Origin: Lytechinus pictus
Taxonomy: Eukaryota; Echinodermata; Echinoidea; Temnopleuroida; Toxopneustidae
Direction: 5' to 3'
DNA length: 64,000 nt
NCBI RefSeq assembly: GCF_037042905.1
Contig: NC_087261.1
Coordinates: 11,422,217-11,486,216, forward strand
Both the position numbers and the translations under genes were made by a program. Of the stretch, positions 42,189 to 54,000 are shown piece by piece. Numbering within the stretch: position 1 is the stretch's first letter; each line of letters starts with the position of its first letter. A model generated the notes under the pieces. It searched no databases, was not told the origin of the DNA, and worked only from the letters and a program-made list of their open reading frames with translations.

Positions 42189-44600
42189 GTCTAGTGAATC
42201 GAATGCCTTTTGGAAATCCAAACTTAATAATATTCCGGGAATATTTTTCAAGTCGGAAAAGAAAAGAGCATCTTTAACTGTCCTGACAGCTTCTCCAATA
42301 AATCTGTCCTTTATAAATCAACATTCACTAGAGTGATGGGTCGGTCATTTTCGATTAACATTTTGTCTTTCCCTTTCTTTGATATGAGTGTAATTAAACC
42401 TTGTCTTTGTGAACTAGAAAGTTGACCTTGTTGAAAACTGTAGTTAAGATTATCTACCAAAAGCTGTCCAATTTTACCCCAGAACTTGCGATAGAACTCA
42501 ACCGTTAAACCGTCGTTTCCCGGTGACTTGTTTTTTTACATAAGTAATAAGGATGATGTACATTCCTCTAACGTTAACGGCAAGTCACATTTAATCTTGG
42601 AGTCTGAGGGTAACTTTTGAATATTTTCTTGTCCTAAGAATAAGGAGTTTTGCCTCGAGTCGACATTATGCTTTTTATATAATTGTGTATAGAATGATTT
42701 TATTTCTGAATTAATATTTTTCATATCTGTAAGTATACAATCGCCTTGCTTAAGTTTAAAAATTGATGATTTATTTTTGTGGCCTTTTTCTAAATTAAGA
42801 AAAAATTTAGTATTTTTCTCCCCAAATTCCATCCAATTTGCTTTAGATCTTAATATGATGCCTTGTGTTATATAATCTAAATAAGACTCATATTCTCTTT
42901 CAATCTTTTTATATTCCTCAGCATGCCTTTCACCCTCGGAATCCAACAGAAATTGCAACCTTTTTAGCCTGTTTTCCAGTTCTCTTCGCCTTTCTTTCCT
43001 TTTCCGTGCCTTTTCAATACTGTATTTACGTGAAAATAGGCGAATATCATACTTGAGAAATTCCCAACCTATTCTCATATCATCAAAATTGTGAAATATC
43101 TTTAATCCACAGATCTCAATTTTTCGTCATTTCAGAACAAAACACTTCATCCTCGCATAGGGTGTTATTAAATTTCCAATTCATAGCATTACATCTTGTT
43201 TCTTCTTGTACTTTAAATTCTAAAATAATAGCCAACTGATCAGAACCCACTCCGGGTATCATATCTACCTTGCTAATATAATCCTGCAGGGTCTCGGAGA
43301 CAAACCAAATATCTAATCTACTTTGGATTAAAGGCCGCAATTGTTTCCAAGTATATTTACGCGTGATGGGGTTACGTACACGCCATATATCAATGACATC
43401 TTAATCACTCTGTAATTTTTTAAGTTGACTGATTACTGCCTGCGAGGTTGTTGGACTTGGATGACCACCTTGTCTGTTAACATTCATGTTTAAAATCACA
43501 TTAAAATCGCCCCCAATTAATAGAGGAGTAGTCGCAATATCATCAAAAGAATTTAAGGTACATAATAAATGGTCAAAAAATATTTTTTGTTCACGTTTTT
43601 TATCAGCTGTTGGTGCATAAACGTTACAAATTATAAATTCATTGCCGTCTATAATACTTCTTAAAACCAAATATCTACCATTACCTATAAGACATGTTTA
43701 GAAATGATTTTATAATCTAGTTTTGAATTGATAAGTATCATGACCCCACTATACTATGAGGAGATCCGTGACAAAAGACTACATCACTGCCCCATTCCAA
43801 AGACCAACTACTTTCTACGTCTTCTGAAGATATATTAGTTCCTGAGAAGGAGCAAAGAGTCAAATAATAAAGGGGAGGACTATTTTTCATCAGTGGGATG
43901 ACACTAGACCCACGTGACCCAAAAAGTTATTAGGTTTCGCGGTCTGTGATAAAATTTTACCACACCCGAATTGGTCATAAAAATTATTATGGTGGTAAAA
44001 ACATGCAGATTCTTATTTTAAAACACGCACGCATGTTTATTGAGATTCGCTGCTTGTTAAAACATGCTTAAATTATCCAGTTTCAAATCAGAAAATCAAC
44101 ATTTTTCTGCTCTCGCTTCTCGCTCGCATTATTAATGTAGGAACAAACCCAATTACCCATCCTTTTCATGATTAACAAAACACGAATAGAGTGTCCCGCT
44201 TTTAGGTTTAACTCTCATTTTTTCCGCTCGCATTGTTTAGCTATAATAGTATCCTGTTCATGATTGCAAAAAGTGCTTAAAATGTATTTTTTTAAGTCGG
44301 GATGTCAAAAAATTTCAGCCCCCGCTTCGTTCGCGCATTATTTAACTGTTGAAGTATGTATCGTATATTCATGGCTAACTTCAAACATTGCCAAGAAATA
44401 ATGTTCAATTTTCAGGACAAAATACATAAAATTTCCCCAAAAAATTAGCTCGCTCTTCGCGCTCGCACTATTCAAATAGGGCTTATGAAATTATATCTAT
44501 GTTGTTTTATATAGCTTAGAAGTGACTGTTAGGATCCCTGCAGAGAAACAAACAAACACCAACTTTGAGCGCCCGGCCGGGGAAATCGGCGGGCCCCTCA

Positions 44601-44742
44601 CAGGGGCTGCCGCGGTTTTCAAAGTGGGGGGCTGACCGTGCAAAAAATTACAATCATAAAATTATGGTCATTTTTACGTTTTTGTACACGGTTTTGGATA
44701 CATTTGGGGGCTGAATCCCCCCCCCCCCTTCCGCGGCCCCTG
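44601..44742. mobile_element. CCGCGG-ended MITE (copy 2)
   Basis: CAGGGGCTGCCGCGG at left and CCGCGGCCCCTG at right. Interior AAAGTGGGGGGCTGACCGTG then TTTTTACGTTTTTGTACACG. Confidence 0.8.
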
Positions 44743-45054
44743 CAAGTAGTTGCATATCTTGTAGTAATTAGTTGAGCGAACCTTTTTGAAGGGAGTTTTG
44801 ATTGATAAGAAATACATATATTTAGGCTTTATTTTTCCACGAGAAGGATCCGCTGAAGTCGTAAAACTCGCTTTTGGGTAATTTATGACGCTACTTACTG
44901 TTAAAAGGGCATCCTTGCGAGACGAATCGCGAGCTCACATTTTTACACTTTTAATCTAATAAAACATGAAAATTAATCATTCTGAGCAGTTTTTGTAATC
45001 ATGAAAAAGATGTGTATCTTTCTAAAGAATCAACGCGAGCTGATATTTTTAAAA

Positions 45055-45230
45055 CAGGGGCCGCGGAAGCCGGGGGGCTGGGGGCTTCAATCCCCCACTT
45101 TTTTTTCTAAAACCGTGTACATAAACGTAAAAATTACCATAATTATGATTGTGATTTTTTTGCATGGTCAGCCCCCAACTTTTAGCTCAGCCCATCCCCT
45201 CCCACTTTGAAGACCGTTCCGCGGCCCCTG
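45055..45230. mobile_element. CCGCGG-ended MITE (copy 3, opposite orientation)
   Basis: CAGGGGCCGCGGAA at left and TTCCGCGGCCCCTG at right, a 14-bp exact TIR. The interior is the reverse complement of copy 2. Confidence 0.85.
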
Positions 45231-45720
45231 TAATTATACTGACCAGAAAAGGAACCTGTTAAGGATCTGCATTTAGTGGCTCATAAATAGGATAACTTTG
45301 AATATCTCACCAATCGAATAGTGCAAAGCGCGAGCTGAAAATTTTTGATATTCCAACCTGAAAAATTGACATTCTATGCATTTTTGTATAGCCATGCGCA
45401 CAATGAATGCCTTAATAAACATCATTGATCCGAGTGCGAAACGCGAGCCAAAAATTTGTGACATTCTAACCTGAATACTGGAAATTGTAAGCATTTTTGT
45501 AACCATGAACAGGATGAGTAAATACCCTAAAAAACAATAATTGATGCGAGCGCGTAAATTAAAAAAAAAGCGATTTTCTAACATAAAATGTACTATTATG
45601 TTTTACTTCAAAGAGGGAATTTCATTTTGAAAAAAGGGCATTGTTTTCCTACGGGGAATTTGGGGGAGGGGGCCAATTGCCCCTGCCCCCCCCCCCCGAT
45701 TCCGCCGCCCCTGGTACAAA

Positions 45721-46859
45721 CACAGTCTGATCATAGCACTTTTAAAGATTATGATTAAAACATTATACTTCTATACCGTTGTTATGTCTTGGCATAAGCT
45801 TCATTTTCAAATTAGGATTTATAGTCAGAAACGTCCGCTGTTGGTCTATAGAGGTCAATGAACTTAAAACCACCGAACTCCAAATATCAAAATATTGACG
45901 TTTTGCATCATAAGTTCGTAATATATAGTTATAATGCAGAAAGGGTTATTTAGGTATAATATCGACTTTCAAGGTCTCCAAATATCAGAGATATGTATAA
46001 GTTTTGACCTTTGACCCTGGAAAGCTGGCAAACGTCAATGACCTTAACATTTTAGAATATTGACACTTATTGACACAACAAAATGTGGCTGGCCTCGAAA
46101 TGGATAAGTCGTCGTAATTTTCTGGGATTCCAAGCGCAATTAGATCTTTCGCCAAGGTATGTTGCTAAGTTTGGGTATCTATAGGTACCGTTGTCATCAC
46201 ATCACAAACAAAACTTATACCAATCACAGCAAAGGGGAAAATCACGTGGTGGGCGGACTCGCCCCGCTCTCCCCTATATCTTTTTTTTTCAACGAGTATT
46301 AAATACACTGTTTAAAGAAGGGTTGATTGGCTGCTGTTTTGATAACTATGAAGACATATATAAAACCCTACATGTACATATTAAATTAATAATGTGCATC
46401 CCATTATTTTGGAGTCTGTTTTTATATCGAGTAATCATTAAGAAAATATTGAGCTAATGCTAAAAGAGTGCAATAGATTAGCATTTCACTCATGGAAGTG
46501 TCTATATAATTATCATTCCGTTTAAGTTTTTTTCTCTCCCACTCTATCTCTCTCTGCTATGATTTCCCTCTATCTTCTTCGCTCACTTTCCTTCTCCACT
46601 GTGTCCACTTTTGTTTCTATCCAACTAATTGTTTCTCTTCTTGCTTGCATGGTCTCTTCCATCTATCTCTTAGTTAACTCTCAGCCGTTTCTCACTCTTT
46701 GTCTTTAATGGGTAAATTATTTGGCATCTCCTATAGACATTACAAAATTGCAGCGAAGATACACAGCTGTATTCATACGTAAAAAAGTCATTTGATAATA
46801 AGAAAGAACACATTAAAAACCCTTATAGTATTTGCTATTCAAGGAGCTAATCGGGAAAT
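45721..46859. other. No gene recognised
   Basis: AT-rich, with a pyrimidine-rich stretch at about 46530-46720. No coding or repeat structure resolved. Confidence 0.4.
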
Positions 46860-46867
46860 AAGCGGAT

Positions 46868-48386
46868 CACTGGCGTAAATCCGTGTTGATGGGTGGGGGG
46901 GGATGACTGAAATATTTTGGCATTTTTTTTGCAATCATGTATTTAGATATGCAAGGAATTGCCATTGATATGTCCACAGTGGCGTACCGTGGGTCACGGC
47001 ATTGGGGGGGGGGGGGCACCAGCAAAAATTTTGAATCACTGAGTGAGTGCGCTAGTGAGCGTGCTCAGTTGCTAGTTATACTGACCTAATAGAGACATTT
47101 TAAGGACGATGTCATTAAACGATATGTATCTCACTGATCAAATAATGCGAGCGCGAAGCGCGAGCTGAATTTTTTTTATATTCACACCTAAAAAGGGACA
47201 TTATAATCAAATTTGTGTAATCATGATAGGTACCTGTCTCGCTAAACAATGCGAGCGCGAAGCGCGAGCTGAAAATTTAGATAATTCAGACCTGAAGTGG
47301 GGCATTCTAAGGTTTTTTTTGTAAGAATTAACTAGGACCATAAGTATTTCATTAACCAAATGATGCGAGCGCAAAGCGCGAGCTGAAAATTTTTGATATA
47401 CAGATCAGAAGGGACATTTTAAGGACTGATTTTAGGAATTTATGAAAAGCAGACATATCTCACCAATCCACTAATGCGAACGTAATCACGGACAGGAAAT
47501 GTTTCATATATACGAAGACCTTAACATGGGGCAATCACTTTTTGAGTCGTGAAAAAGAAGCATATGTCACTACATAAAACAATGATAACTCAAGTGCTAG
47601 GAAATATATTTGGTTTATATTGACTTGAAAATGGGATGTTTTAGTACAACAGGATTATATATCACGTTAAACAGACAATGCGAGCACCAGGAACAATGAA
47701 GACGTAGGCCCTGGGCAAATTATGTTTCATAAAGTTATGATAAATAAATTAAATATGTTTCTTATGTAATGTAACATAACATAATTATAATATAATATAA
47801 CATTATAATGAATAATATTTTCTTCTTTCCCACTACGTTTCTCTTCCTTTCTCCTTCTTTTCTCCTTTTCCCCTTTCCCCGTTTTTTTATTTGGTCAGCC
47901 GATGGAGGGGGGGGGGGGGATGTGCCCCCCATGCCCCCCGTAGTTACGCCACTGTATGTCCATATGGCAAATACCCCTCCAATATTATTATCTTTCTTAC
48001 CCCATGATGGTTTAATGGTTTTATTAGAGATTACATTAAAAAAAAATTGACACTCCATCTTAATCCCTTCCCAAAGATCCCAACATTGATGAATTGGAAG
48101 AAACGGGGGTTTCTCTTCAATGTTATAATAAGGACATAAGTATTTCGTTTGGAAATGGTGAACTGGCTCTTTATTTGCATTTTATGATTCAATAATATTG
48201 TTTTATTTGTTAAGCGGTATTTTAGGAAGAATTTTCACCAATAAAACAATTATCTCTTGTGATTTTTTTTCATTTCTTTCGTAAAAAGTGGGGGGGGGGA
48301 TGTTTGTACAGGCCATCCCCCTCCTCGAAAAGTGGGGGGGGGGGATATATCCCCCCCCATCCCCCCCCCCGGGATTTACGCCAGTG
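46868..48386 (-). mobile_element. Composite element A (copy 2, inverted)
   Basis: Ends CACTGGCGTAAATCC and GGATTTACGCCAGTG. Target duplication AAGCGGAT at 46860-46867 and 48387-48394, different from copy 1. The body is the reverse complement of 1372-2834 throughout. Confidence 0.92.
46977..47954 (-). mobile_element. Element B nested in element A (copy 2)
   Basis: Flanked by TATGTCCA at 46969-46976 and 47955-47962, the complement of the TGGACATA seen in copy 1. The insertion site inside A is therefore identical. Modules GCGAGCGCGAAGCGCGAGC at 47147-47165 and 47251-47269, with a variant near 47363. Confidence 0.92.
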
Positions 48387-48724
48387 AAGCGGATGATTTT
48401 TCTGCCGCGGCCCCGCTAATAGACAGTGCATGCTGAATCCGCTCACAAAATTCATCATCATAAATGACTTGCTCGTGGGTCGAGGGCAAGTTCCGAACCC
48501 TGTATTTTTTATTATCGCCTAACTTTGGTTTTATGGCAACCAGTCAAAGAAAAAAAATACAAGGGCCACGTAAATGTCATGATAAAAATAATTTTGAAAG
48601 AGGAGATGGGTTGGGGCGCTGCACATGCATAAATTCATAACTCGGTTATTTAGTCGGTTTTCATTTTTACGCTTATTGCATCACACGTTTTTAAATTATT
48701 ATAATAGTGAAAAGGGGAGCTACG

Positions 48725-49180
48725 GCTGAAACCCCTTTCACCATTTCTTTCCTTTCCTCTCTTTTATGTCATTTTAATCATGTTCTATCATTTATCTTTA
48801 TCCTTATTCTGTTCATGATCTTCTTTTCTTTCTTTGTTTGGACAAAGTATTCCTTCCATTTCTTTTCTTTTCCTTTCTCTTCTATATTTTTATTTCGATT
48901 CCTTTTTTCCTTTTCTTTTCTTTTCTTTTCTTCACTTTTCTTTTCTTTACTTTTTCTTTCCTTTTTTCTTTCTTTCTTTCTTTCTTCTTCTCTTTTCTTT
49001 TTTTCCTTTTTTTCTTATCTTTTCTGTTCTGTTCTTTTTTTCCTTTTCTTTAATTCACTCTATATACTTTGCTGTTTCTTCCTTTCTCTCTTTTCCTTAT
49101 TTTTTTCTCTGTTCTACTTTTTTTTCTTATTTTCTCTTTACTTCATTTTTTTCATTATCTTATCTTATTTTAAGTAGGTA
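48725..49180 (+). repeat. Polypyrimidine (CTTTT-rich) tract
   Basis: About 450 bp nearly all C and T on the plus strand, with local TTTCTTTC and CTTTT repeats. Frames here give Phe/Leu/Ser-only peptides and are not genes. Confidence 0.9.
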
Positions 49181-49195
49181 TCCCTTCCCTTCATA

Positions 49196-49925
49196 GGCGG
49201 CGGAAGCGGGGAGACGGGGGGGGGGTCCTGTCCCCTTCGAATTTTTTTGTTGATAAACCTTTTTTTTTCTTTGCTTGTCAATTTTTTTTGGTGGTCCCCT
49301 TAACATTTTTGTGGATAACTTTTTTTTTGTTTTGCTTGTCAATTTTGTTTACTGCGTCCCCCCTAAATTCAGGTGGACCCCCTGAAATTTTGGTGGTCCC
49401 CCTAAAATTTTGGTTGATAACCCTTTTTTTTTGGGGGGGGGGGGCTTGTCAATTTTTTTTACCTGTGTCCATCCCATGCACATGCACATGCACATAATAT
49501 CAGGCATACAAGGTCCTTGCATGTAAATATCGTATTAATAATATCTGTTTATAATTTATGTAAGTCAGTGCCCGATTTGTAATTGACTTCGTTTTCTTTT
49601 TTTGTTTATTTCGCTATTACGTTTGAGGCCGCTACCCTAGTCAAGCACTGCTTATGGTAGCGGTCTCCAGCATTTTTTTTTTGTCTACTCAACAAAGTAC
49701 AACTTATATTATTGCAAACTAATACTATCTATATACATTTTATGCCAATGAATTACTATTCGTATTTATTTTTGTAAAAATAAATGTATCACTATTTTTT
49801 TTATGTTGTACACTATGTTTGTTAATAATTTCTGTTGGAAAAATGCTGAAATAAAATAAAATAAAATCAAAATCAAATCCAAAAATTTCAGGTGGACCCC
49901 CTTAAATTTTTTGGCTTCCGCCGCC
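49196..49925. mobile_element. Element with 12-bp GGCGGCGGAAGC TIRs
   Basis: GGCGGCGGAAGC at 49196 is exactly inverted at 49914-49925. The inside has repeated GGTGG(A/T)CCCCCTAAAATTTT and TTGCTTGTCAATTTTTTT blocks. No coding capacity. Both flanks contain CTTCCCTTC, but no clean duplication was found. Confidence 0.7.
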
Positions 49926-50049
49926 AATGCTTCCCTTCCCTTCCTCTTCTTTTTACTTCTTTTTTCCTATTCTTTTCTGTACTTTCCTTGTATTATCCCC
50001 CTTTTTTAGCCTCTGATTTCTTTTCGGTTACTTAAAAAAAAAACACGTA

Positions 50050-50520
50050 AAATGGATGTCTTTTTCAAGATAGGGCACGTTACGTACGTAACGTGATAAG
50101 GGTGTCAAAAACACAAATATAATGAAAAAAGGGTATCTATTTCGCTAGGAAAGCTACGTGTTTAGGGTCAAACTTGCGGGGATGATAAAACAAAATTAAA
50201 ATGTTGTGGATGTCCTTTTTGCCCCTAACAGTACGTGTTTAGAGTCCAATTTGCACGAGGTGTGGAAGGTGGGGCCGTACTAAACTATTGATAATGTGTA
50301 AAGGTAAAACCGACGACCGACGGACCCGTGACATAATAAAATATTGCTGTACTTGTTTAGGCGTTCATTTCAGGGAATACTTGCCAAGAGTATCGTTTTG
50401 TTTCTAGTACTTGTTAAGGGTAGGGTTTCAGACGCCAATACTTGTTAAGGGTGCATTTTCAGAATATGGAAAATACGTGTTTAGGGTGCTTTCCGAGACC
50501 CCATGGTCGTGCATGGTATC
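50050..50520 (+). repeat. Dispersed ACKTGTTWAGGGT repeat cluster
   Basis: Variants of ACGTGTTTAGGGT or ACTTGTTAAGGGT occur near 50157, 50234, 50352, 50380, 50409, 50440 and 50476, with TTTCAG-type spacers. Confidence 0.6.
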
Positions 50521-51010
50521 CACTCGTCAATGGAAGTGGCCCCCCTGGCTTTTTTCTTATTTAGCGTTCGACACCTCACCCGCCCCCCCCCTTCCGATCC
50601 GATATATCCGATATCCCGAAAGAAATTGGTCCCCCTTCCCGACTAGTCTTTTGCCAGCACAAACTGGACCGTTTTACAGATACGATATACGATAATTCCA
50701 TAATTTGTACCCCATTCGCGTCATGATTTATAATTTACCTTGATTTATATTTTTAATTTTAATTTAGGGGAACTTGAGAAGAAGCGATGAATTATGGAAT
50801 TTGTTATTGAATCAGAAAAACAAAATATTGATTGCGATTTCTCTCTACATCTTTCTTATACCGGTAATATAAGACTACGCTGTGGGATGGGCAAATTTTG
50901 TTGATCACCGATCGTATCATCAGATTTTGTTGCGGACGACAACTACAGTTCCAGGTCCTGATTAAGCCCAGATGTATTTTACAAGCATTCTTTCATAATA
51001 TCTCAACAAT
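50521..51010 (+). promoter_or_regulatory. Putative CC2D1 promoter and 5' UTR
   Basis: Lies directly upstream of the first CC2D1 codon. No clear TATA box or initiator; transcription start not assigned. Confidence 0.35.
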
Positions 51011-51073
51011 ATGTTCGGAAGAGGGAAGAAAAGCAGTGGTCCACCAAAGTCTGATCAAGTTCGAAAGCCAGCG
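51011..51073 (+). CDS. CC2D1A: CC2D1 exon 1
   Basis: ATG begins MFGRGKKSSGPPKSDQVRKP, resembling the basic, Gly/Pro-rich start of family members. Donor CCAGCG|GTACGT, phase 0. Too short to show as a long frame; supported by phase agreement with exon 2. Confidence 0.8.
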
Positions 51074-54000
51074 GTACGTACCCTGTAAATCCATCTATAC
51101 TGAACGCACAATTAATGCTCAATTTTAGAGATATAGCGAGTGTGCAATTCTAATATCGCGTATTACAGAACCGTGAAAAATACAAGCTATGCGCGTGCAT
51201 AAGAATCGCATGCGCAAATAATAGTGGTGGACTCTGAGCTCTGGCGTTAAGGCAGTTTCGCTTCGGGCGACTTCGAGCAAATTTCCCCACCAGAATTTGT
51301 TCACAAATGTAATGGTAAGTCCCTCAGTCACTTATTTTCAAGATCAATATGCCCACCGCTTTTCTGAATATCTCGATCGAGAACAGCTGTATTTTCATAA
51401 ATTTTTGGCTTACTCGCAGAGTCAGAGACATGCCAGATGCCTGGGGCTGGGCTTGCGCTTGGATTCTTTTGTTGGAATGGAAGTTGGATTCAATAAAATA
51501 GATATGGACTGAACTGAAGTTAGTGACCAAAGGATTTACCTGTGCCGCGCCGGCGCGGCAGCTCATCCGTTTGGCGCATGTTCGCATTTTTAATGGCTAG
51601 AGTAGAAGCCTAGGCTAGAGTAAAGTGCCCAAATATAGGACACTAGTAAAAGCACTATTGGACCAAAACAAAAATACAATCATTGAATCAAATAAAAATC
51701 ATGTTTATTTCTGTAGTACAAATGTTGAATATTAATGTCATGAAAAAATAGAATCGAAAAAAATTTGTGGTAAATGGAAATACTTACTACCAGAGGCTTG
51801 TTTTTTGCCAAAAATCAGACGCATAGAGTTGTGCCCCGTGATCAATTTCGGCGATTTAAATCACGCTCTAGACCCCAAAATAATTGCTTAATTGTTGATG
51901 AAATAATTTATTTCAGCTGCGCAAATGCCGATTTTAATATTACTATCAATAATTTTGATATAGAAATCGGTAAGTAATGATAATTTACTTACCAAACGGA
52001 CCTCTTTCGGCTCCGAACATCGGACGTCTTCGCTCAGTTGCGTGTGAATTTGTTCTGAAAACGAGCACGTTAACAGGCTCAGGCATTTCCAATTCAATCG
52101 GCTGATATGTCCAATGTTTGGGATCGTGCCATATTTGGAAGGGTGTTGGATTTTCCGCCGTAAGGAACCCTCGCGGAGGCCATTGCAGTTTTTTCTTGCG
52201 ATAGATCGAACATGTGCGATCTTGGCAGCGATATTTCCGGCGGAAATTACTTCCCTCTTACGAGATTTGTTTTGGTCATCGATCTTTTGGAGTCCATAAT
52301 TAGCGAGGGTCATGAGAATCTCTGGAAGTCAAGATCATGGATTTTACCCCAGGATTTAACCCCTGGAATATTTTTTTTGAGCAGCAACTTAGAGCCACTG
52401 TGTGTGCAGTTCAATAGCAGATATATTCATGTATCTTATGCATGCAAGTCCCCTGCCAATGCTGGTCCCTGTAGTGATGGGGAGGGAGTTGAAGTCATTT
52501 TCGTCCAATATTTGGAACCATCCGATGTTTAGCGACTTTACTCTATATTAGGATCATTCTCCCCTCTTTTGAATGTACCATGATATCGTCATTAAAAATG
52601 TGATTAAAGATTTTACTTTTGATTTGTATTTCACAGCCACAGGCTACTGACATGTTTGGCATGCCTGACCTTTCAGCCTATGCTGTCAAAGAGGATTTTG
52701 ATGTGTCCAACGAGGCATTGGAAGCCGAACTAGCTGCCCTGCTTGAAGAGGAAGACGATGCCCCAAAGATGACCAGGCAACGTAGACCAGCTCCTGCCCA
52801 GCCAACTAAGTCGGGTAAAACTCAAACTCAGTTTTACTAGACATGTATGGCTAACTTTAAAAATCTCCCGTATATATACAGCCAGTATTAAAAATTCCCC
52901 ATCCACCTCAAACTGCACCATATGGTTTCATTTTATATTTTTGTTATCAGCTACACACAGTACAAATAATAATGTTCATTCTTGTTTAGCTTATATCAAG
53001 TATTATATCCCTTGCTTAAAATCGTTGCGTTGAGAGTGTACACAAGGAGAAAATGAATAGTTTTACTAGGAAAAAAAATGTTTGCCATGAAATAGTTCAT
53101 TTTCCTTGCTGACATCGTGCATCGTCCATTTTTCTCCTAGGGAAAAAAGCGAACTATACATTTTTCTGCCCACCCCCCATACTTGCACTGCGCTCAAGAC
53201 GCATGCACTGCTGCGCATGGCAGCTCAAGGCATCGTTTGCATCTCACTGGGTGCGCCTTGCAGGGGGGGGGGTGGGTAGGGGGTGGGGGGCTGCCAAGCA
53301 ATCAGCATTTTCAAATCCAAAATCTGAAATTTTTCATAAGTTACTAGTATTAATTTTTTTTTTGATGTGATGATGAATGATACAGGTACATGTAGAAGGG
53401 ATATAAAACGAATATACAACTGACTCATTCTCAAAACAGGCGTAAACTATTCACACTCAGGAACATCAATAGAATCCCTTCTTCTAAAAGGTACTATTGA
53501 TGTTCCTTCGATTTGAATAGTTTCAGCCAGATCCTTGAGAATCCTCTTATATTTGTATACTATTTACATGTAATGTCCCTATATATGCTCTTCCATAGAG
53601 ACTTGGATATTATGCAGGCTCTAGCCCAGCAAGCCTGCTAGGTACCCATTTAAGAGCGGTTAATACATCAGAACGACGTGTCTAAGCGCTTTACAGATAT
53701 ATTATTACCCCGGTTATCAGATTCAATCAGTCATTCCCGCACACAATGTACGCACATCCTCCACTCCCTGGGGAGTATTCCAGTCAGTCGCCAGTGAGGC
53801 GCACACAGTACTGGACATTTATCTTGCCTACATTGTAGGTTGAGTGATGAGGCAACAGAACAGTATGACATTATTCTGTCGGGGGGGGGGGGGGGGACTA
53901 GTTGTATATTTTATCCTCTTCTAAAATCTAGAATCCAATATGGGAGATTGTTTCCATATTGGCAAGAGCCTGCTTTTCCTGAATTTTGCCCCTAACCCTC

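Larger units (their letters stand above)
38760..43870 (-). pseudogene. Broken non-LTR retrotransposon (L1/Tx1-like LINE ORF2)
   Basis: Minus-strand remains run 5' to 3'. The APE endonuclease starts in mid-domain near 43870 (SSWSLEWGSDVVFCHGSPHS, then NVYAPTADKKREQ and GGDFNV near 43500-43650). A linker with WMEFGEKNTKFFLNLEK follows (42536-43078), then reverse transcriptase (GVRQGDPLSPYLF and the catalytic YADD at 40891-40880), a connection region (39745-40164) and a zinc-knuckle C-terminus (CTFCKVSSETLVHLFYSCH near 39370). A T-run at 38760-38768 is the A-tail on this strand. Stops and frameshifts separate the segments, and two insertions (41173-42188 and about 40203-40517) disrupt it, so it is inactive and 5' truncated. 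Confidence 0.9.
43900..45720. mobile_element. Palindrome-module element remnants (relatives of C and D, inverted)
   Basis: Modules read GCTCGC.. on the left half and GCGAGC.. on the right, meeting near 44750-44900. That centre matches 5460-5620 in reverse (TAAAACTCG, GACGCTACTTACTGTTAAAA). The right end GGGCATTGTTTTCCTACGGGG resembles the left end of element C. Two CCGCGG MITEs are inserted. Confidence 0.55.

Noticed and set aside
42044-42277. 77-codon frame with ARVFALRAHFF
   Set aside because: Spans the hAT right end and LINE sequence; no transposase similarity.
48707-49196. Long overlapping frames rich in Phe, Leu and Ser
   Set aside because: Translation of the polypyrimidine tract; all three frames are open for the same reason.
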